NCBI GenBank assembly: GCA_004352715.1
Contig: SCFE01000039.1
Coordinates: 1 to 64,000, forward strand
DNA: 64,000 nucleotides
From: Hofstenia miamia
Lineage: Eukaryota > Xenacoelomorpha > Acoela
Direction: 5' to 3'
How positions within the stretch are numbered: position 1 is the stretch's first letter; every line of letters begins with the position of its first letter. A model generated the notes under the pieces. The model was given only the letters and a program-made list of their open reading frames with translations. It made no database searches and had not been told where the DNA came from. This document shows positions 1-11,222 of the stretch, piece after piece. A program made the position numbers and the translations under genes.

Positions 1-463
1 GAATTTTAATCATGATGAATAGGATTCGAAAATCGTCTTAACCTAGAAACTGATAACTATTAAATTACTAGTAACCCACCAGTAACTTACTAGTAATCAC
101 GGTATCCTGATAAAATACTCTAATGTCCTACATATCCCATATTTGTTTTTCAAGTATGTGCCTAGTTAGCTCATTGTTTGTATGACTGCAAAAGGAAGGC
201 GCAATGTACTGTTGTTTGATTGGCTACTACTACATCGTAGCAGAGACACACAAACTTATCATTCATTTGAAAATAGGTGTTACTGCTAATCCCCAGAAAC
301 CTCTCACAGTAACCTCAAGTTAGTAACTAGTAACTTACTAGTCCAATGTATATTCCAAGAGGTAGCTGTGGCCAAAATTGGTAATTGTAAAAATGAAATG
401 AGCAGTTGTAAAGAAAAAGTTCCTAGGTCCCCTATCTACCTTTGCATTTTGGTTATCACAAAA

Positions 464-871
464 TCACTCATTTTTTTCTAGAATTTGAAAAGAACAAAAT
501 TTATTTAATTTTGTAAAGACATCACTAATTTTAGTACTTTGCAGTAAGGTCTTGAACAAATGGGTGTGAAGAATGGCCCAAAGACACCCAGGGAAATATT
601 CCAAAGGAAAGCCGTTAATAAAGAAGTAACACAATTGAATTGATGGCATTCGTAATCTTTCACGATTCATTTGCTCCAGATAGGCCGTAGATATGGAATG
701 ACTTCCATTTAATAACTCTAGGCAACATCCACATGAAAACATGCTGTCCAGCTTATTCACTATATAACCACTAATGTACATTGACACTTCTTCCTTATCT
801 TCATTCAACTCGTCACCATCCAATAATGTAATGCCTTTTTTATTTTTCTTGGAACGGAGAGCAAAGAACAA
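464..871 (-). pseudogene. P-element/THAP9-like transposase C-terminal fragment
   Basis: A 135-codon open frame containing YISGYIVNKL, then a Cys cluster (CGCC), then a Leu-rich segment ending RMPSIQLCYFF. The YIxGYhxxKL + C..C arrangement followed by 'PS' is what I associate with the C-terminal region of P-element and THAP9-type DDE transposases. It has no catalytic domain, THAP finger or inverted repeats, so it is a truncated relic. Family assignment is from memory of the motif. Confidence 0.45.
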
Positions 872-1087
872 AAATCTGTAATTCTGTTAATTGAATTTGT
901 TTTTAATTCAAGTTTTTCTCCTAAAATGGTTAACAAATAATGATGTAAATACGTCCAAAGTTAAATATATTAATTTTATCTGTAAATCGTGTAAATATTC
1001 TTAAAATATTTTTTAAAATATTCTTTAAAAGGTTCGTACAAAAAAATCGTTAAATCGTCTTTATATTATTGTTTGTAGTAAAAGTAG

Positions 1088-1090
<3 letters not shown>

Positions 1091-1139
<49 letters not shown>

Positions 1140-1142
1140 TAT
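1091..1142. repeat. (TA)n microsatellite
   Basis: About 50 bp of nearly perfect alternating TA with one phase slip near 1133. Confidence 0.95.
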
Positions 1143-1689
1143 TCTTTTTGTCGATCTTCTTAACTATTTGTGATTATTAATATTTATAATAATGTCAATA
1201 GTAAGAACGCATGAAATCCTAAAATAAAAAGCCGGTAAATGTTTTGTATAGAAAGTTTATCAATTTCACACTACTTATTAACTTGTTAGTATATAGTTAA
1301 CAAATATTTACAAATGTAATCAAATTAATAGTATGCAAATCCTGGGTTTATGAATTTTGTACCGAAAACCATGTATTTCTGGAATCCGTACATAGAAAGC
1401 TGTATGACACATTGGAATGTACAGATCGACATAGTAAGAAGCAACCACAGCATTTGCTAAAATTTCAGAAACTTTTTGTAAAAATTTGTTAATCAAATAT
1501 TTTTATCAGGAAAACTATAGAATAAATTTTAATATCAAGAAATTGGGAAAATATGGGCAATAAGAAAAGTATGTATATTGAAAATTGCTATATATATTTA
1601 TGAAATATATCGAATATCGCATCAGAAAAAAAATATTCGTTAAATACATAAAATAGGACTAGCTTTTACAAGCAAAAAATAGGAATTAT

Positions 1690-1860
1690 TTCATAATGAA
1701 CAAAGATGATACTCCAATATGTCTTAAGTCGTCTGTAGTCTACACATACAGCTATGATGAATATCATATTTCACACATTGGGCAAACTTCAAGACATTTG
1801 CGCATTAATGGACATCTCTAAGGACACATGCAAACAGAGTATGTTAACACAAACATAAAA
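1690..1860 (+). pseudogene. Penelope-like element GIY-YIG endonuclease relic
   Basis: Reads CLKSSVVYTY..., then HIGQTSRHL and GHL. This is the VVYxY...YIGxTxRHL core of the GIY-YIG domain found at the C-terminus of Penelope-like retroelements. The first metal-proximal block and the Arg are recognisable, but stops follow within 30 codons and no reverse transcriptase lies upstream. Confidence 0.6.
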
Positions 1861-2073
1861 CAAAAGAAAGAAGTTTTAAAATAATAGTTTAACATCAAAT
1901 TTCAAGTATAGCGAAGTCAATAGTTTTTTATGAGCATCTAAATAGCAATCAATACACATCCGTGCTAATGATATTAAGATTTAGACTAAATAATATTTTG
2001 AATATAGAAAAATATTCAAATTAATTACTCCTTATCCCATTTTTATTCTATTAACAATTTCCCCTATGATTAG

Positions 2074-2826
2074 ATGAAAAGACTATGTCTTTCCTGTGTT
2101 CATTGCGGTAAACACTTCGAGAAATCTAAACACGTGCAGTCGCACCATTCTGATGTGCACCCTGAGCGTTCAATATTTATAGAATGCATTAAATGTGGAA
2201 AACGTTTTAGAGACTTTAGAGCCGCCCAACGACATATCATTCAACTAAATGGATTTATTTGTAGCTTATGTTCTCGAAAATTTCTGTATCGGAAAGATTC
2301 TCTTCAACATCTTCAAGATACACATGATGAAGACAATGATAAGTTAATTAAAGATCCATATCCTGCCTGTGGATTTTGTGAAAAGATTTTTAAGACGCAC
2401 TTTGATTTAATTTTACATGGTGATAGGGTGCATTTTTCCGATATTAATATGCGAAGAAAACGAAGTCGCCATTACTACCATTATCGATATAGATATACCC
2501 ACTATTCTAGTGGCTGTCAGTATTTTCCTCCAATAATTTGCAAATCTGTATATAGATGTAGTTTCTGCAACTTCAGTTTTGATAGAAAGGTTGATGGTTC
2601 TAAACACTTACGAGATAAACACAACTGTTTGGATGCATCTGAGAAGGTAGTTGTTTCAACTGGTACGCAGGAACAAATCCAGAAAAGATCATTCAGATCA
2701 AAGAAGAAATTAGCGCTTCACATTTATCAGAAGTGTTTGTTTTGTCCTGCAGGATTTGAAAGCATTAGCAGTTGTGAGTTGCATTGCGTACAGTTGCATT
2801 CACATGAATTAATGATTGAGGATTGA
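2074..2826 (+). CDS. C2H2 zinc-finger protein, six fingers, possibly single-exon
   Basis: An uninterrupted 250-codon frame. Finger pairs at residues C8/C11-H24/H29, C63/C66-H79/H84, C99/C102-H115/H120, C162/C165-H178/H183 and C221/C224-H237/H242 all have CX2C-X12-HX4H spacing. A second finger, C38/C41-H54, lacks the final His. Residues 126-144 form a basic Arg/His/Tyr-rich linker, and 205-221 look like a finger that lost its CX2C. The fingers suggest a nuclear nucleic-acid-binding protein; the target is unknown. The codon before the ATG is TAG, which is also an AG acceptor after a pyrimidine stretch, so the ORF could be a terminal exon. No orthologue is recognised and no polyadenylation signal is obvious nearby. 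Confidence 0.75.
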   Translation: MKRLCLSCVHCGKHFEKSKHVQSHHSDVHPERSIFIECIKCGKRFRDFRAAQRHIIQLNGFICSLCSRKFLYRKDSLQHLQDTHDEDNDKLIKDPYPACGFCEKIFKTHFDLILHGDRVHFSDINMRRKRSRHYYHYRYRYTHYSSGCQYFPPIICKSVYRCSFCNFSFDRKVDGSKHLRDKHNCLDASEKVVVSTGTQEQIQKRSFRSKKKLALHIYQKCLFCPAGFESISSCELHCVQLHSHELMIED

Positions 2827-3579
2827 TCTTGTTTGTTTTTTATTGTACAGAAAATTGGTGCTATACTCTTTTTAGATCCCCAAATCTGAATATATTGTAA
2901 CAGAAAGCTATTTAGTGTAGAAATTTATAAATTGTACATGAGTAACTGTTTTGTAGCTTTCAAGTATTACGTTATTTAAAGTGTAGTTTGTTTTTCCACA
3001 ATTTTCATTTCATTTATGTTGCTTAAATGTACAAGTATTGCCATTTTTGAAAATTTAATAAGAGCTTTTTTCAAAAGTGACGATACATTTTGATAAAAAG
3101 TTAAGCTTTTACGTATTGTTTCCTGAAATGTAAATTTTTCATACCATTTCTACAGAAACTAAAATCTTAAGACAAATTTTCAAACTGAGAAGAAAAACCA
3201 TAAGTTTTATTAAATTGGAATAGAACTTGATGAAAACTAAGTAAATTAGCGTAGTGTAGGGTTGAGACAGAACAGGACAAATCAGGACATTTTTTGAAGC
3301 AGGACAAATCATGAAAATTTATTATTCCTAAACTACTGCATTGTAAATAACTCTAACAGTTTACATTAGTTATTTAATTTAAATTTAAAATTTAGTTGCA
3401 AAGTTATATGATGCGACACTACATTTTATGGAATTTAATCTGGGGCTTATTTTTTCTCTGTTATACTTAAACATATTGATAATCAGTCTGTTAGAAAACA
3501 TCTTTATTATTTCTCAAAAATTGTTTACATTGATCTTTTTGTTACATTTCAATGTAATCATGCATCAGGGTGGTCTTTA

Positions 3580-4284
3580 TGCAGGTTGGTTATAAAGTCA
3601 TGCACGTTTTGAATTGTTCCATTAAACGAAAAAATGCAGAATACCATTGGGTTTTGTAATTCGTATGATATGCTGATTGCTTTTGGCTATTATCTTTTTT
3701 GCTGCAATCAGTAACTTTTGTTTTAGTGTGTAAATTCATAAGGTACAGTGGCCTCAAGGTCGCCAGACTTCGATAACTTTCACTATGGATATATGAAATT
3801 ACATGTTTATTGATCTACTATCCAACAATTGAAACAAATTATTGTTGGTGAAGTCCATGATTGACCACAAAAATTGCTACCGAAATCATCCGAGTCCATT
3901 TTGGACCGTTGCATGCAGTTTTGCGGTTCAGCAGTAAGCACATTGAACGATGACATTTACTAATTGCACCTTTATTCCTCTTAGCTTTAAGTTTTTTTCT
4001 TATTAATCAAGTATTTTTCTAAACTCAAGAATTTTAAAAACCAAAGAACTTAGTAGTGTTAGAATTGAATTGCAAAAAAAACGTAAACTGGAAAATGTAT
4101 GTAAATAATAGACAGGTTTAACGCAATAAATCAAAAAATGATATTCTGCAAAAGAATCAATATACAAAATGAATTCCAAACACCAATGTATTTCTCATTT
4201 CTTGTTGTATTGCATCGTTTAAAATAGTATAAAATTCAAAATGCGAGGCAATTTAAATCTTGGGTGGTTTATAACCAACCTGCG
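3580..4284. mobile_element. Mariner-like element nested in the hAT element
   Basis: A 16-bp perfect inverted repeat, GCAGGTTGGTTATAAA, lies at 3581-3596 and 4268-4283, flanked by TA dinucleotides (3578-3579, 4285-4286) as in Tc1/mariner insertions. Inside is a decayed transposase C-terminus on the + strand. At about 705 bp it is an internally deleted copy of a roughly 1.3-kb autonomous element. Confidence 0.65.
3745..3950 (+). pseudogene. Mariner transposase C-terminal remnant
   Basis: Contains RSPDFDNFHYGYMK, the equivalent of the catalytic SPDLxPxDYxLWxxLK block of mariner/IS630 DD(D/E) transposases. It continues LKQII, and SSESILDRCMQFC near the end. A frameshift just before the block and two in-frame stops show it is dead. 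Confidence 0.6.
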
Positions 4285-4650
4285 TATCTTCATTATTTAT
4301 TTAAAAATTTCTATGCACCATTTTTTTGTTTTTTGAAAATCGATTTTTTTTTGTTAAACTCATGGTTATGCAAATGGAAGAGAAATTCATATATAAAACA
4401 GCTTAATGTTTAAGGATGCTACATAGCACCAGTTGCAAAATAAACATTATCAACTCTACATTGTTCTCAATCACTCAACTCATTTCTCATTATTTTGCCA
4501 CATAGCACCTTTTATATAGAAAAAGTCGATTTGTAACGCTAGGTTACATTGTGTTCCTTATAGAGCAATTGCATACGTGAATCTGTTTGTTTTCCGTTAA
4601 TCAGGACAGGACGGTACAAAATGGTTGTAAGTGACACCCCTAGTGTAGTG

Positions 4651-6663
4651 TCTATTTAATCTGAAAATTTTGTTACGTAGCCAATAATTCCCAATGCTCT
4701 AAACAAGTCATTCATTTGTGAAATGTGTTGAAAATCAAAATATTTATGCTGCATATTTGTGAATTTATATTTAGGAATTGTTAAAGATTGTTTTAACTGC
4801 AATTAAAAGCTAAAATCATTTATAATTCTCCTTAGATTTTTCACTTTGCTAGCTGCTTAAATAATTTTTCATTCTGCTTTTCAAAGGTCAACAATTTTGA
4901 AGTTTTTAAAGGTTTCACCGTGGCTAAGTCACGTAAAAATTCTGAGCATCTTTGAAAGTAGTATTAGAATAAGTGTTTTGTTTGTCCTATGAAATAACAA
5001 AAGCATTACTAAAACACCAATATTGTACTAAGAAATATTGCGTTAATGGGCAAATAGGACAGTATTTGTACAAATAGTAAAGTTTAGCTAAATATCTCCT
5101 GAGTTGTATTGTGAAATGATTTCCAAACTTATAAGACCACAAAAAGAAATGTAAATCACGTGTTTTAGGATAAAGTATTATATACTAGCAATTTGTTTAT
5201 TCATGGTTAGGTCTGTGCTAGCTATCTTGTACACTAATTGCAATTTAATTAAGCATGAAGATATGAAAATAAATATGAATATTCCTTACATTTTTAATAT
5301 AGATTGGGTTTTGCTTATAGCAGGATTGACATCAAGATATAAGTAACAATCTAACTTTCATTACCTAAGAAATTTCTTATTTACAAATGAATGGTGTTAA
5401 TATGTTAAATTGCCTTGGTTTCCAGCTATTAAACATTTGAAAAACAATTTTGGTTGAAAAATTAATACACTTCATCATAATTATTCTTGTAATATCCGAA
5501 TATGATGTAAAAATTATTTCTTGACAATGCCTTATAGCCACACAATCAACACAATTCCCAATAGATTAAATTTAATAGCATTTAATGGGATTGAAAACAA
5601 AAACCCCAATAATAAAACTTTAAAATGTAGTAAATCAATTTATTTCCAAATTATACAAACTATATTACAAACGAATTAAAAAACATGAATCAATAACCCC
5701 TATCAGAACATTTCAAACATGGATATGGACTTTATAGTTTGAACTGATGCAAACTTAAAAAAAATAAATGAATGTTTTTAGATAATTATTTACCTAAAAA
5801 TACAATGTACCCTAGTGATGTTATTTTTACACCTAACAAATTACTAACACTATGTACGTTTAAAATTGATACATACATCAGCACGAAATTGGTTAATTTT
5901 CATGTTTAGTCCATATGTGAAAAGGAATCAATTTTATGCATATGCATTGTAAAGCTTTTATAACGAACATTCTGGCTTTTGCCTAAATCTAGCCTTGCAG
6001 CATTTTTCTCAGACCCTAGAAAAATTTGCGAGCAATTCTATTCCTTAAATGTGGTATTGAGGTGAGCAAGTGGTCAACAAACTGCTCAATCAACAAATTC
6101 CGTAAAAGCAGATTATTTTAATTCTTACGTGTAATACAAATTCAAATGTATGTATGTATCTGAAAATCAATACTGCATGTATGTTTAAATTTAGCTCATA
6201 CTTAACAAACTATGACATTTAGAATTTGAACATGACAAGCATTTGATATAACAAGCGCATTGCCTTGTTTCTGAAAAGTTCTATAATTGGATTATACTGT
6301 ATTATCCAAAACTTGCCAGTAATTGTCCAGTAAATTGTTTTCCAATAAGGAAAATGTATTTAAGATATTATTTCATTATCAATAATTGAACGTTTAAAAA
6401 GATACTTAATCTATCACCTGAACTTCCATTTGGAATTTGTAAAAAATTCTGTTGATGCACGAGTAAATGCTACTTAGAAATCAAGGACATTACTCTTTCT
6501 GATAAGTTTGTAGCTAAATCTTGATCTGATTTTAGAAAAATTGCTTTACGATGTTTACCACTTAATACTAATTGTAATAGTAATAAAATTAGTATGTTTA
6601 AACGAAATTATATTTTTGGACTGGATATGTGTTAAGAATTGTTTGCTGTAAACAACTATTTTA
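4651..6663. other. AT-rich intergenic sequence, nothing identified
   Basis: No coding frame, repeat pair or RNA gene that I can support. Confidence 0.5.
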
Positions 6664-6768
6664 GGTCCTGTTCAGTTTACTATTTATGTAAATGATATGC
6701 ATTCTATACCTATAACTAATTGCAATTTATTTCAGTATGCTGATGGCACCTGCATGTTATATGATTAA
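6664..6768 (+). pseudogene. Non-LTR retrotransposon RT scrap (YADD box)
   Basis: A 34-codon stretch reading GPVQFTIYVNDM...FQYADGTCMLYD then a stop. It is RT motifs B/C of a jockey/CR1-type element, related to the larger relic 1.2 kb downstream. The second catalytic Asp of YADD is Gly, so it cannot be active. Confidence 0.6.
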
Positions 6769-7186
6769 TAATACATGAATGCACCTAGCAATACAATCAA
6801 TGGCATTTCATTTTAACAAAATCTCAATATTTGTGTTAGCATATAAGTAGTTCATTAATGAAGTTAATACAGAACTTTATAGTTTGGATCTCAATAAATG
6901 TAATTAGTGTTGCTGCACGAATTTTGAGTTTAAATAGTGTTGTTGTGTCAACTTTACACGCCCTGGCTGAATCTAGTTTTTATCGAAAAAATTTCCCAAA
7001 CCTAACCCAGATTATTTTGAGTTGGTAGCTTACTGATAAAAAATGTGCCAAAATATCCGTTGGCTCCGTTTTTTAAAAAAACCTCAAATTTTAATATTTC
7101 AATTGAGATTTAAGTATGATTTTTATAAGTGTACCCAAGGAAATAGCCCAAGTACCGAGTAGGATTTTTGATAGAGGTGTGTCGCA

Positions 7187-7595
7187 CCAGTTATATTTGG
7201 TACCGGTCCCTGTTCCGAAAGTTTTTTCTTGGTCCCGGTTCTGAAAAGATAATTTTGGTCCCGATCATTGTTTGGTCCAGGAAGTCATGGGCATTTTTTA
7301 ATTTTGCTATCACATATCAAGTTTATATTTTTTAATTGATAGCGAAAATGTACAATGTACATAAATGTAGCCACCTAAAATATGTGGCTGAAGCTGAACA
7401 CATCAAAATATTTAGCGTATTATTTTTAAACAAATAGAATGCTTAATATATAATATACTAGGGTGAAAATTTTTGATTTTATGCACACATAGTTATCTGG
7501 TCTCGGTCCGCTTCTGTATCTGGTCCCGCAGTATCGTTCTAGATCCTGATATCTGATCTCAGTCCCTGTGGGATCAGATACGGGACGAGAACCAG
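7187..7595. repeat. Foldback repeat built from GGTCCCGGTTC-like words
   Basis: The left end, CCAGTTATATTTGGTACCGG, and the right end, whose reverse complement starts CTGGTTCTCGTCCC, are imperfectly inverted. Words such as GGTCCCGG, GGTCCAGG, GGTCTCGG and GGGATCAG recur on both sides of an AT-rich middle. The structure resembles a decayed non-autonomous element; its class is unknown. Confidence 0.4.
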
Positions 7596-7869
7596 TTTTT
7601 GATCGTTCTTAGCTCATATTTAAGTAAAATATAACAAAAAATTTATTATTTTTGTTAATTTTAATAAAAGCATTAGACTAAAATGGATATATTTCGCTCA
7701 TTTGAGGATCGTCAATTTACAAAAAATTCCCTCTAAATATGCATTTTATTTACAAAAAAAATATTATTATGCAATTAAATGTTGATTGGTGGTAATTTAC
7801 GCTGATATTGTAATCATTTTTGGTGTTAAGACTTAGTTGCATTGACCGATTTCTGCAAACAATTAATAA

Positions 7870-9325
7870 CAAAAAAACTTCTGAAAGTTATGCATTATAC
7901 AAAAAAGCTAGAAATATTTCTAATATAGAAAATCGTAAAGCTTACAATTAGTATATTAAACATGAATATAGAAAATTACCGAACAAAAAAAGTAAATGGA
8001 GATTATTAACGAAATCTCGAATTGTACCAAATCAAAAACTTCTCCCATAGAAAAATTATAGACCCCGATGGAAATCAATACGTCTCTGATTTTGAAATTT
8101 CCAATATTTTAAATCAAACATTTGCAAACCTAGGTAATTATGACGGTCCTCAAACAAAATTCCAGGAAATAAATCCTAATAGGCACACCCCTGCATTTGG
8201 TTTTCGCTTTGTAACAAGTTTTGAAGTAATTAAAGCTATCAAGAAACTAAAATCAAACAAGTCAAGCGGCCCCTCGAAAATTTCAATATGGTTACTAAAA
8301 AGCAATGCCGAACCTTTAAATTATATCTTTAATGAATGCTTAAAATGGAATATTTTTCCCGATTTCTTGAAACAGGCTCATATTACTCCAATGTACAAAA
8401 AATACGACCCAAAGTGTCCTAAAACTATCGACCTATATCTATTACATCACCAATCAGTAAAATATTTGAAAAACTATTACATGAACAAATTACACTTCAT
8501 TTAAATCATAAACTATGGTCCAAATCACAATTTGGTTTCAGAAAAAATTATTCAACATCAGACGCACTTATACAAACGACAGAAAAATGGAGAGCACTAT
8601 TAGACTCTAATAAATTTGTTGCTATTGCCTGTCTTGACCTCTCAAAAGCATTCGATTCTATTAATCATGATATATTAATAAGAAAATTAAAAAATATTGG
8701 TTTTTCTCTTAACAGTGCTCACCTTATATCTAATCACTTAAGTAATAGACTTCAGCGAGTTAAATTAAATGATACTTTTTTAAATTGGTTGTCTGTCAAT
8801 AAAGGTGTACCTCAAGGAACCATACTAGGTCCCCTGCTATTTAATATTTATGTGAATGACATGAGGGAAATTACGGACTGTGAAATAACACAATACGCCG
8901 ATGATACATCTATTTACTGTGGAAATAAATCCTTAGATAAAGCTGTAAAAGTTATTGAATCGAATTGTATAAAATTGAGCAACTATTTTAACATGCATAG
9001 ATTGCGTATTAATACGAAAAAAACTGAATTTTGCATAATGCAACCTTTTAGAAAAAAAACGGACATCTCCGACTATTCAATTAATTTCAATAATTCATCT
9101 GTTATACCTGTTAATAAGTTTAAATATCTAGGAGTAATAATAGATTCAAATCTTAATTTCACGTCGCAAATAAATACTATTATTAAAAAATGGCTATAGG
9201 TATTAGAAAGATATCCCATGTTTCCCAACAGGTACCCCCAATTGCAGTAATTCAAATGTTTCATGCATTTGTTATGAGTAATTTAAACTATGCTAATATC
9301 TTAAAAAATTCAAAAAAGAATTAAA
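7870..9325 (+). pseudogene. Jockey/CR1-type non-LTR retrotransposon, reverse transcriptase portion
   Basis: The frame at 8022-8430 carries the pre-RT region and IKKLKSNKSSGP, equivalent to the family's NKSxGxD. One frameshift near 8433 moves to a frame that stays open to 9199 and contains FGFRKNYST, CLDLSKAFDSINHDIL (motif A Asp), GVPQGTILGPLLFNIYVND (motif B) and QYADDTSIY (motif C), then KTEF and KYLGV. A second slip near 9190 leads into a YANIL-like C-terminus. The endonuclease domain and 5' end are missing, as in a 5'-truncated copy. Few lesions make it younger than the rest of the debris. Coordinates of the outer ends are approximate. Confidence 0.8.
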
Positions 9326-9998
9326 ATTATTATTTCTCAAACAAAAGTTTATATCAGGTAGATCATGGATAGGATTTAAATTTTATAATAACAATTATAC
9401 AATAAATCGAAATTAGTAAGCTATCCGTAGTCAGTGTTGTTTATTTATTTCATTTTTGTTATTATTCATTTTTTTCTACATAGTAGTTAATGACGCTATT
9501 CATTTGAAGTATCAATAAAATATTGTAAAAAAATTCAAATGAATATAGATTACCCTATCTTATCTTATGTACATGTATATACTTTCGATTAATTTTAAAT
9601 TTTTGGGAATGGTCGATCTTAAAACTTTTATGTAGTAATTTAATCCACATTTTTTCAGGTGTTCTGATATTGTTGCCTTAGCTTCGTGTTCTTTTACTTA
9701 ATTGCATACTAACATCTTTGAATAAATTAATGCATATTTAGAGGGAATTTTTTGTATTTTGTATTTTTGACGATGATTAAGATGAGCGAAATATATCTCC
9801 TTTACTTTAGTGTGTTTATTAATATTAAAAAATTCATTGTTGAACTATATTTCGAAGTATCCTCGAAATTTGAATATTTAGTCTACAATTTAAATTTTGA
9901 ATTACAATATTTGGCCTAATACCTTCTTACTAGGACCCGGCGGTATGAAAATGTTCGGTATCACTCAAAATACCGCAGTGTCTGTTCGGTACCGGTAC

Positions 9999-10001
<3 letters not shown>

Positions 10002-10044
<43 letters not shown>
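10002..10044. repeat. (TA)n microsatellite
   Basis: About 43 bp of uninterrupted TA next to the GGTACCGGTACTT block of the inverted-repeat unit. A shorter run lies near 10379-10398. Confidence 0.95.
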
Positions 10045-10048
<4 letters not shown>

Positions 10049-10110
10049 GTGTTAAATTTCTGAGCTTTATAAATACGGCCTGTTTCGACGAATTAAAATC
10101 TTTATCAATT

Positions 10111-10245
10111 GTTTACAAATATACCTGTGAAGATTGTCAACAATCTTATATCGGAGAGACACGCAGACATTTTGCTACAAGAATTCATGAACATCTATCA
10201 GGACATCCAAACTCAGAAATTCACCAACATCAACATCGAATTTAG
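10111..10245 (+). pseudogene. Penelope-like GIY-YIG endonuclease relic, second copy
   Basis: An open frame reading VYKYTCEDCQQSYIGETRRHF, then a conserved RIHEHLSGHP and a TAG stop. The CxxC zinc pair, the YIG box and the catalytic-region Arg and His are intact, better preserved than the copy near 1700. The rest of the element is not recognisable on either side. Confidence 0.7.
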
Positions 10246-11222
10246 AAAGAAAATTTTGAAATATTATTTCAAAAAAAATATACATTAATTGCAGAATCAT
10301 CAAGAAAGAAATCAAATCAAATTTAATGAACTAACAAAAAAATTATTATAACATCAATATTTAATAGTGCATGCAATATACATATATATATATATATAAT
10401 AATTACTACGTTATTTTTTATTACCTAATAAATGCAATCTTTCACCTTATAAAATTGACATTATTTACCAAAAACCAATTTTTCCACATTCTTATGAAAT
10501 TTGAAATAACTTGGGTCTAAATTTTTTAGATATTTATTTCAACACTACAAAGTTAAACTTTAAACAAAAGTACATCTCATTTTTGCAGTCGTAGCATTCC
10601 ATGATTATATCAATTATATGAGATTTTTCGCAGTTCCTATTTAAATTTCAAAATTTTGAATTTATTGATTTAAGATAGACCCAGTAATTACAAATGTGCA
10701 TGAATTTTATTGAAAACTAGAGTCTGACAAAGAATAAAAATTTTTACTCCAACATAAAACCATGTTTAACATCAAAGCGCAAGAAACAAGTGCAACCTTA
10801 CAAAAATGTTACATATCACCCGTTTATTAAAACTGCAATGGATCTTGCGAACCTGATCACAAAGGAAAAGGATTTAAATTTGATAATCATGACTAAGAAA
10901 CAAATTCATCGAATGGGCACATTATAAAATCTGATTTTGTTAAATTATTTTTGATAAAATTTTGTCACTAATCAGCTACAAATTGTAACTGCATGTTTAA
11001 TAGACCTTTCTTCTTAAGAAGTTACCTGGGTTTTCTAACATGCTATATTCTAGGCTTCGTATAGAAATATTTAAATTGTTCATAGTGCAAATATTGACCC
11101 GCGAGGTTGCATGCAATACACATACAAATAAAATACTGATAATTTTTTTAGGCAAGACACGACGATATCGGTATTTTTCGGTATTGTCATCGATTTCGGT
11201 ATTGGTATACCGCTGGGCCCTA

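Larger units (their letters stand above)
3257..4642. mobile_element. hAT-like DNA element with 8-bp target duplication
   Basis: The ends are TAGGGTTGAGAC and, reversed, TAGGGGTGTCAC: imperfect terminal inverted repeats of hAT style. They are flanked by GCGTAGTG (3249-3256) and GTGTAGTG (4643-4650), an 8-bp duplication with one mismatch. Subterminal AATCAGGACA words occur near both ends. There is no hAT transposase frame; the interior is AT-rich and interrupted by a mariner-like insertion. Confidence 0.65.
9933..11220. mobile_element. TA-flanked inverted-repeat unit (GGNCCC...GCGGTAT ends)
   Basis: The left end GGACCCGGCGGTAT and the reversed right end GGGCCCAGCGGTAT match at 12 of 14 bases, each next to a TA (9931-9932, 11221-11222). 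Subterminal GGTAT/ATACC words repeat at both ends. It encloses a TA microsatellite and a Penelope relic, so it is either one composite insertion or two facing solo ends. Confidence 0.45.
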
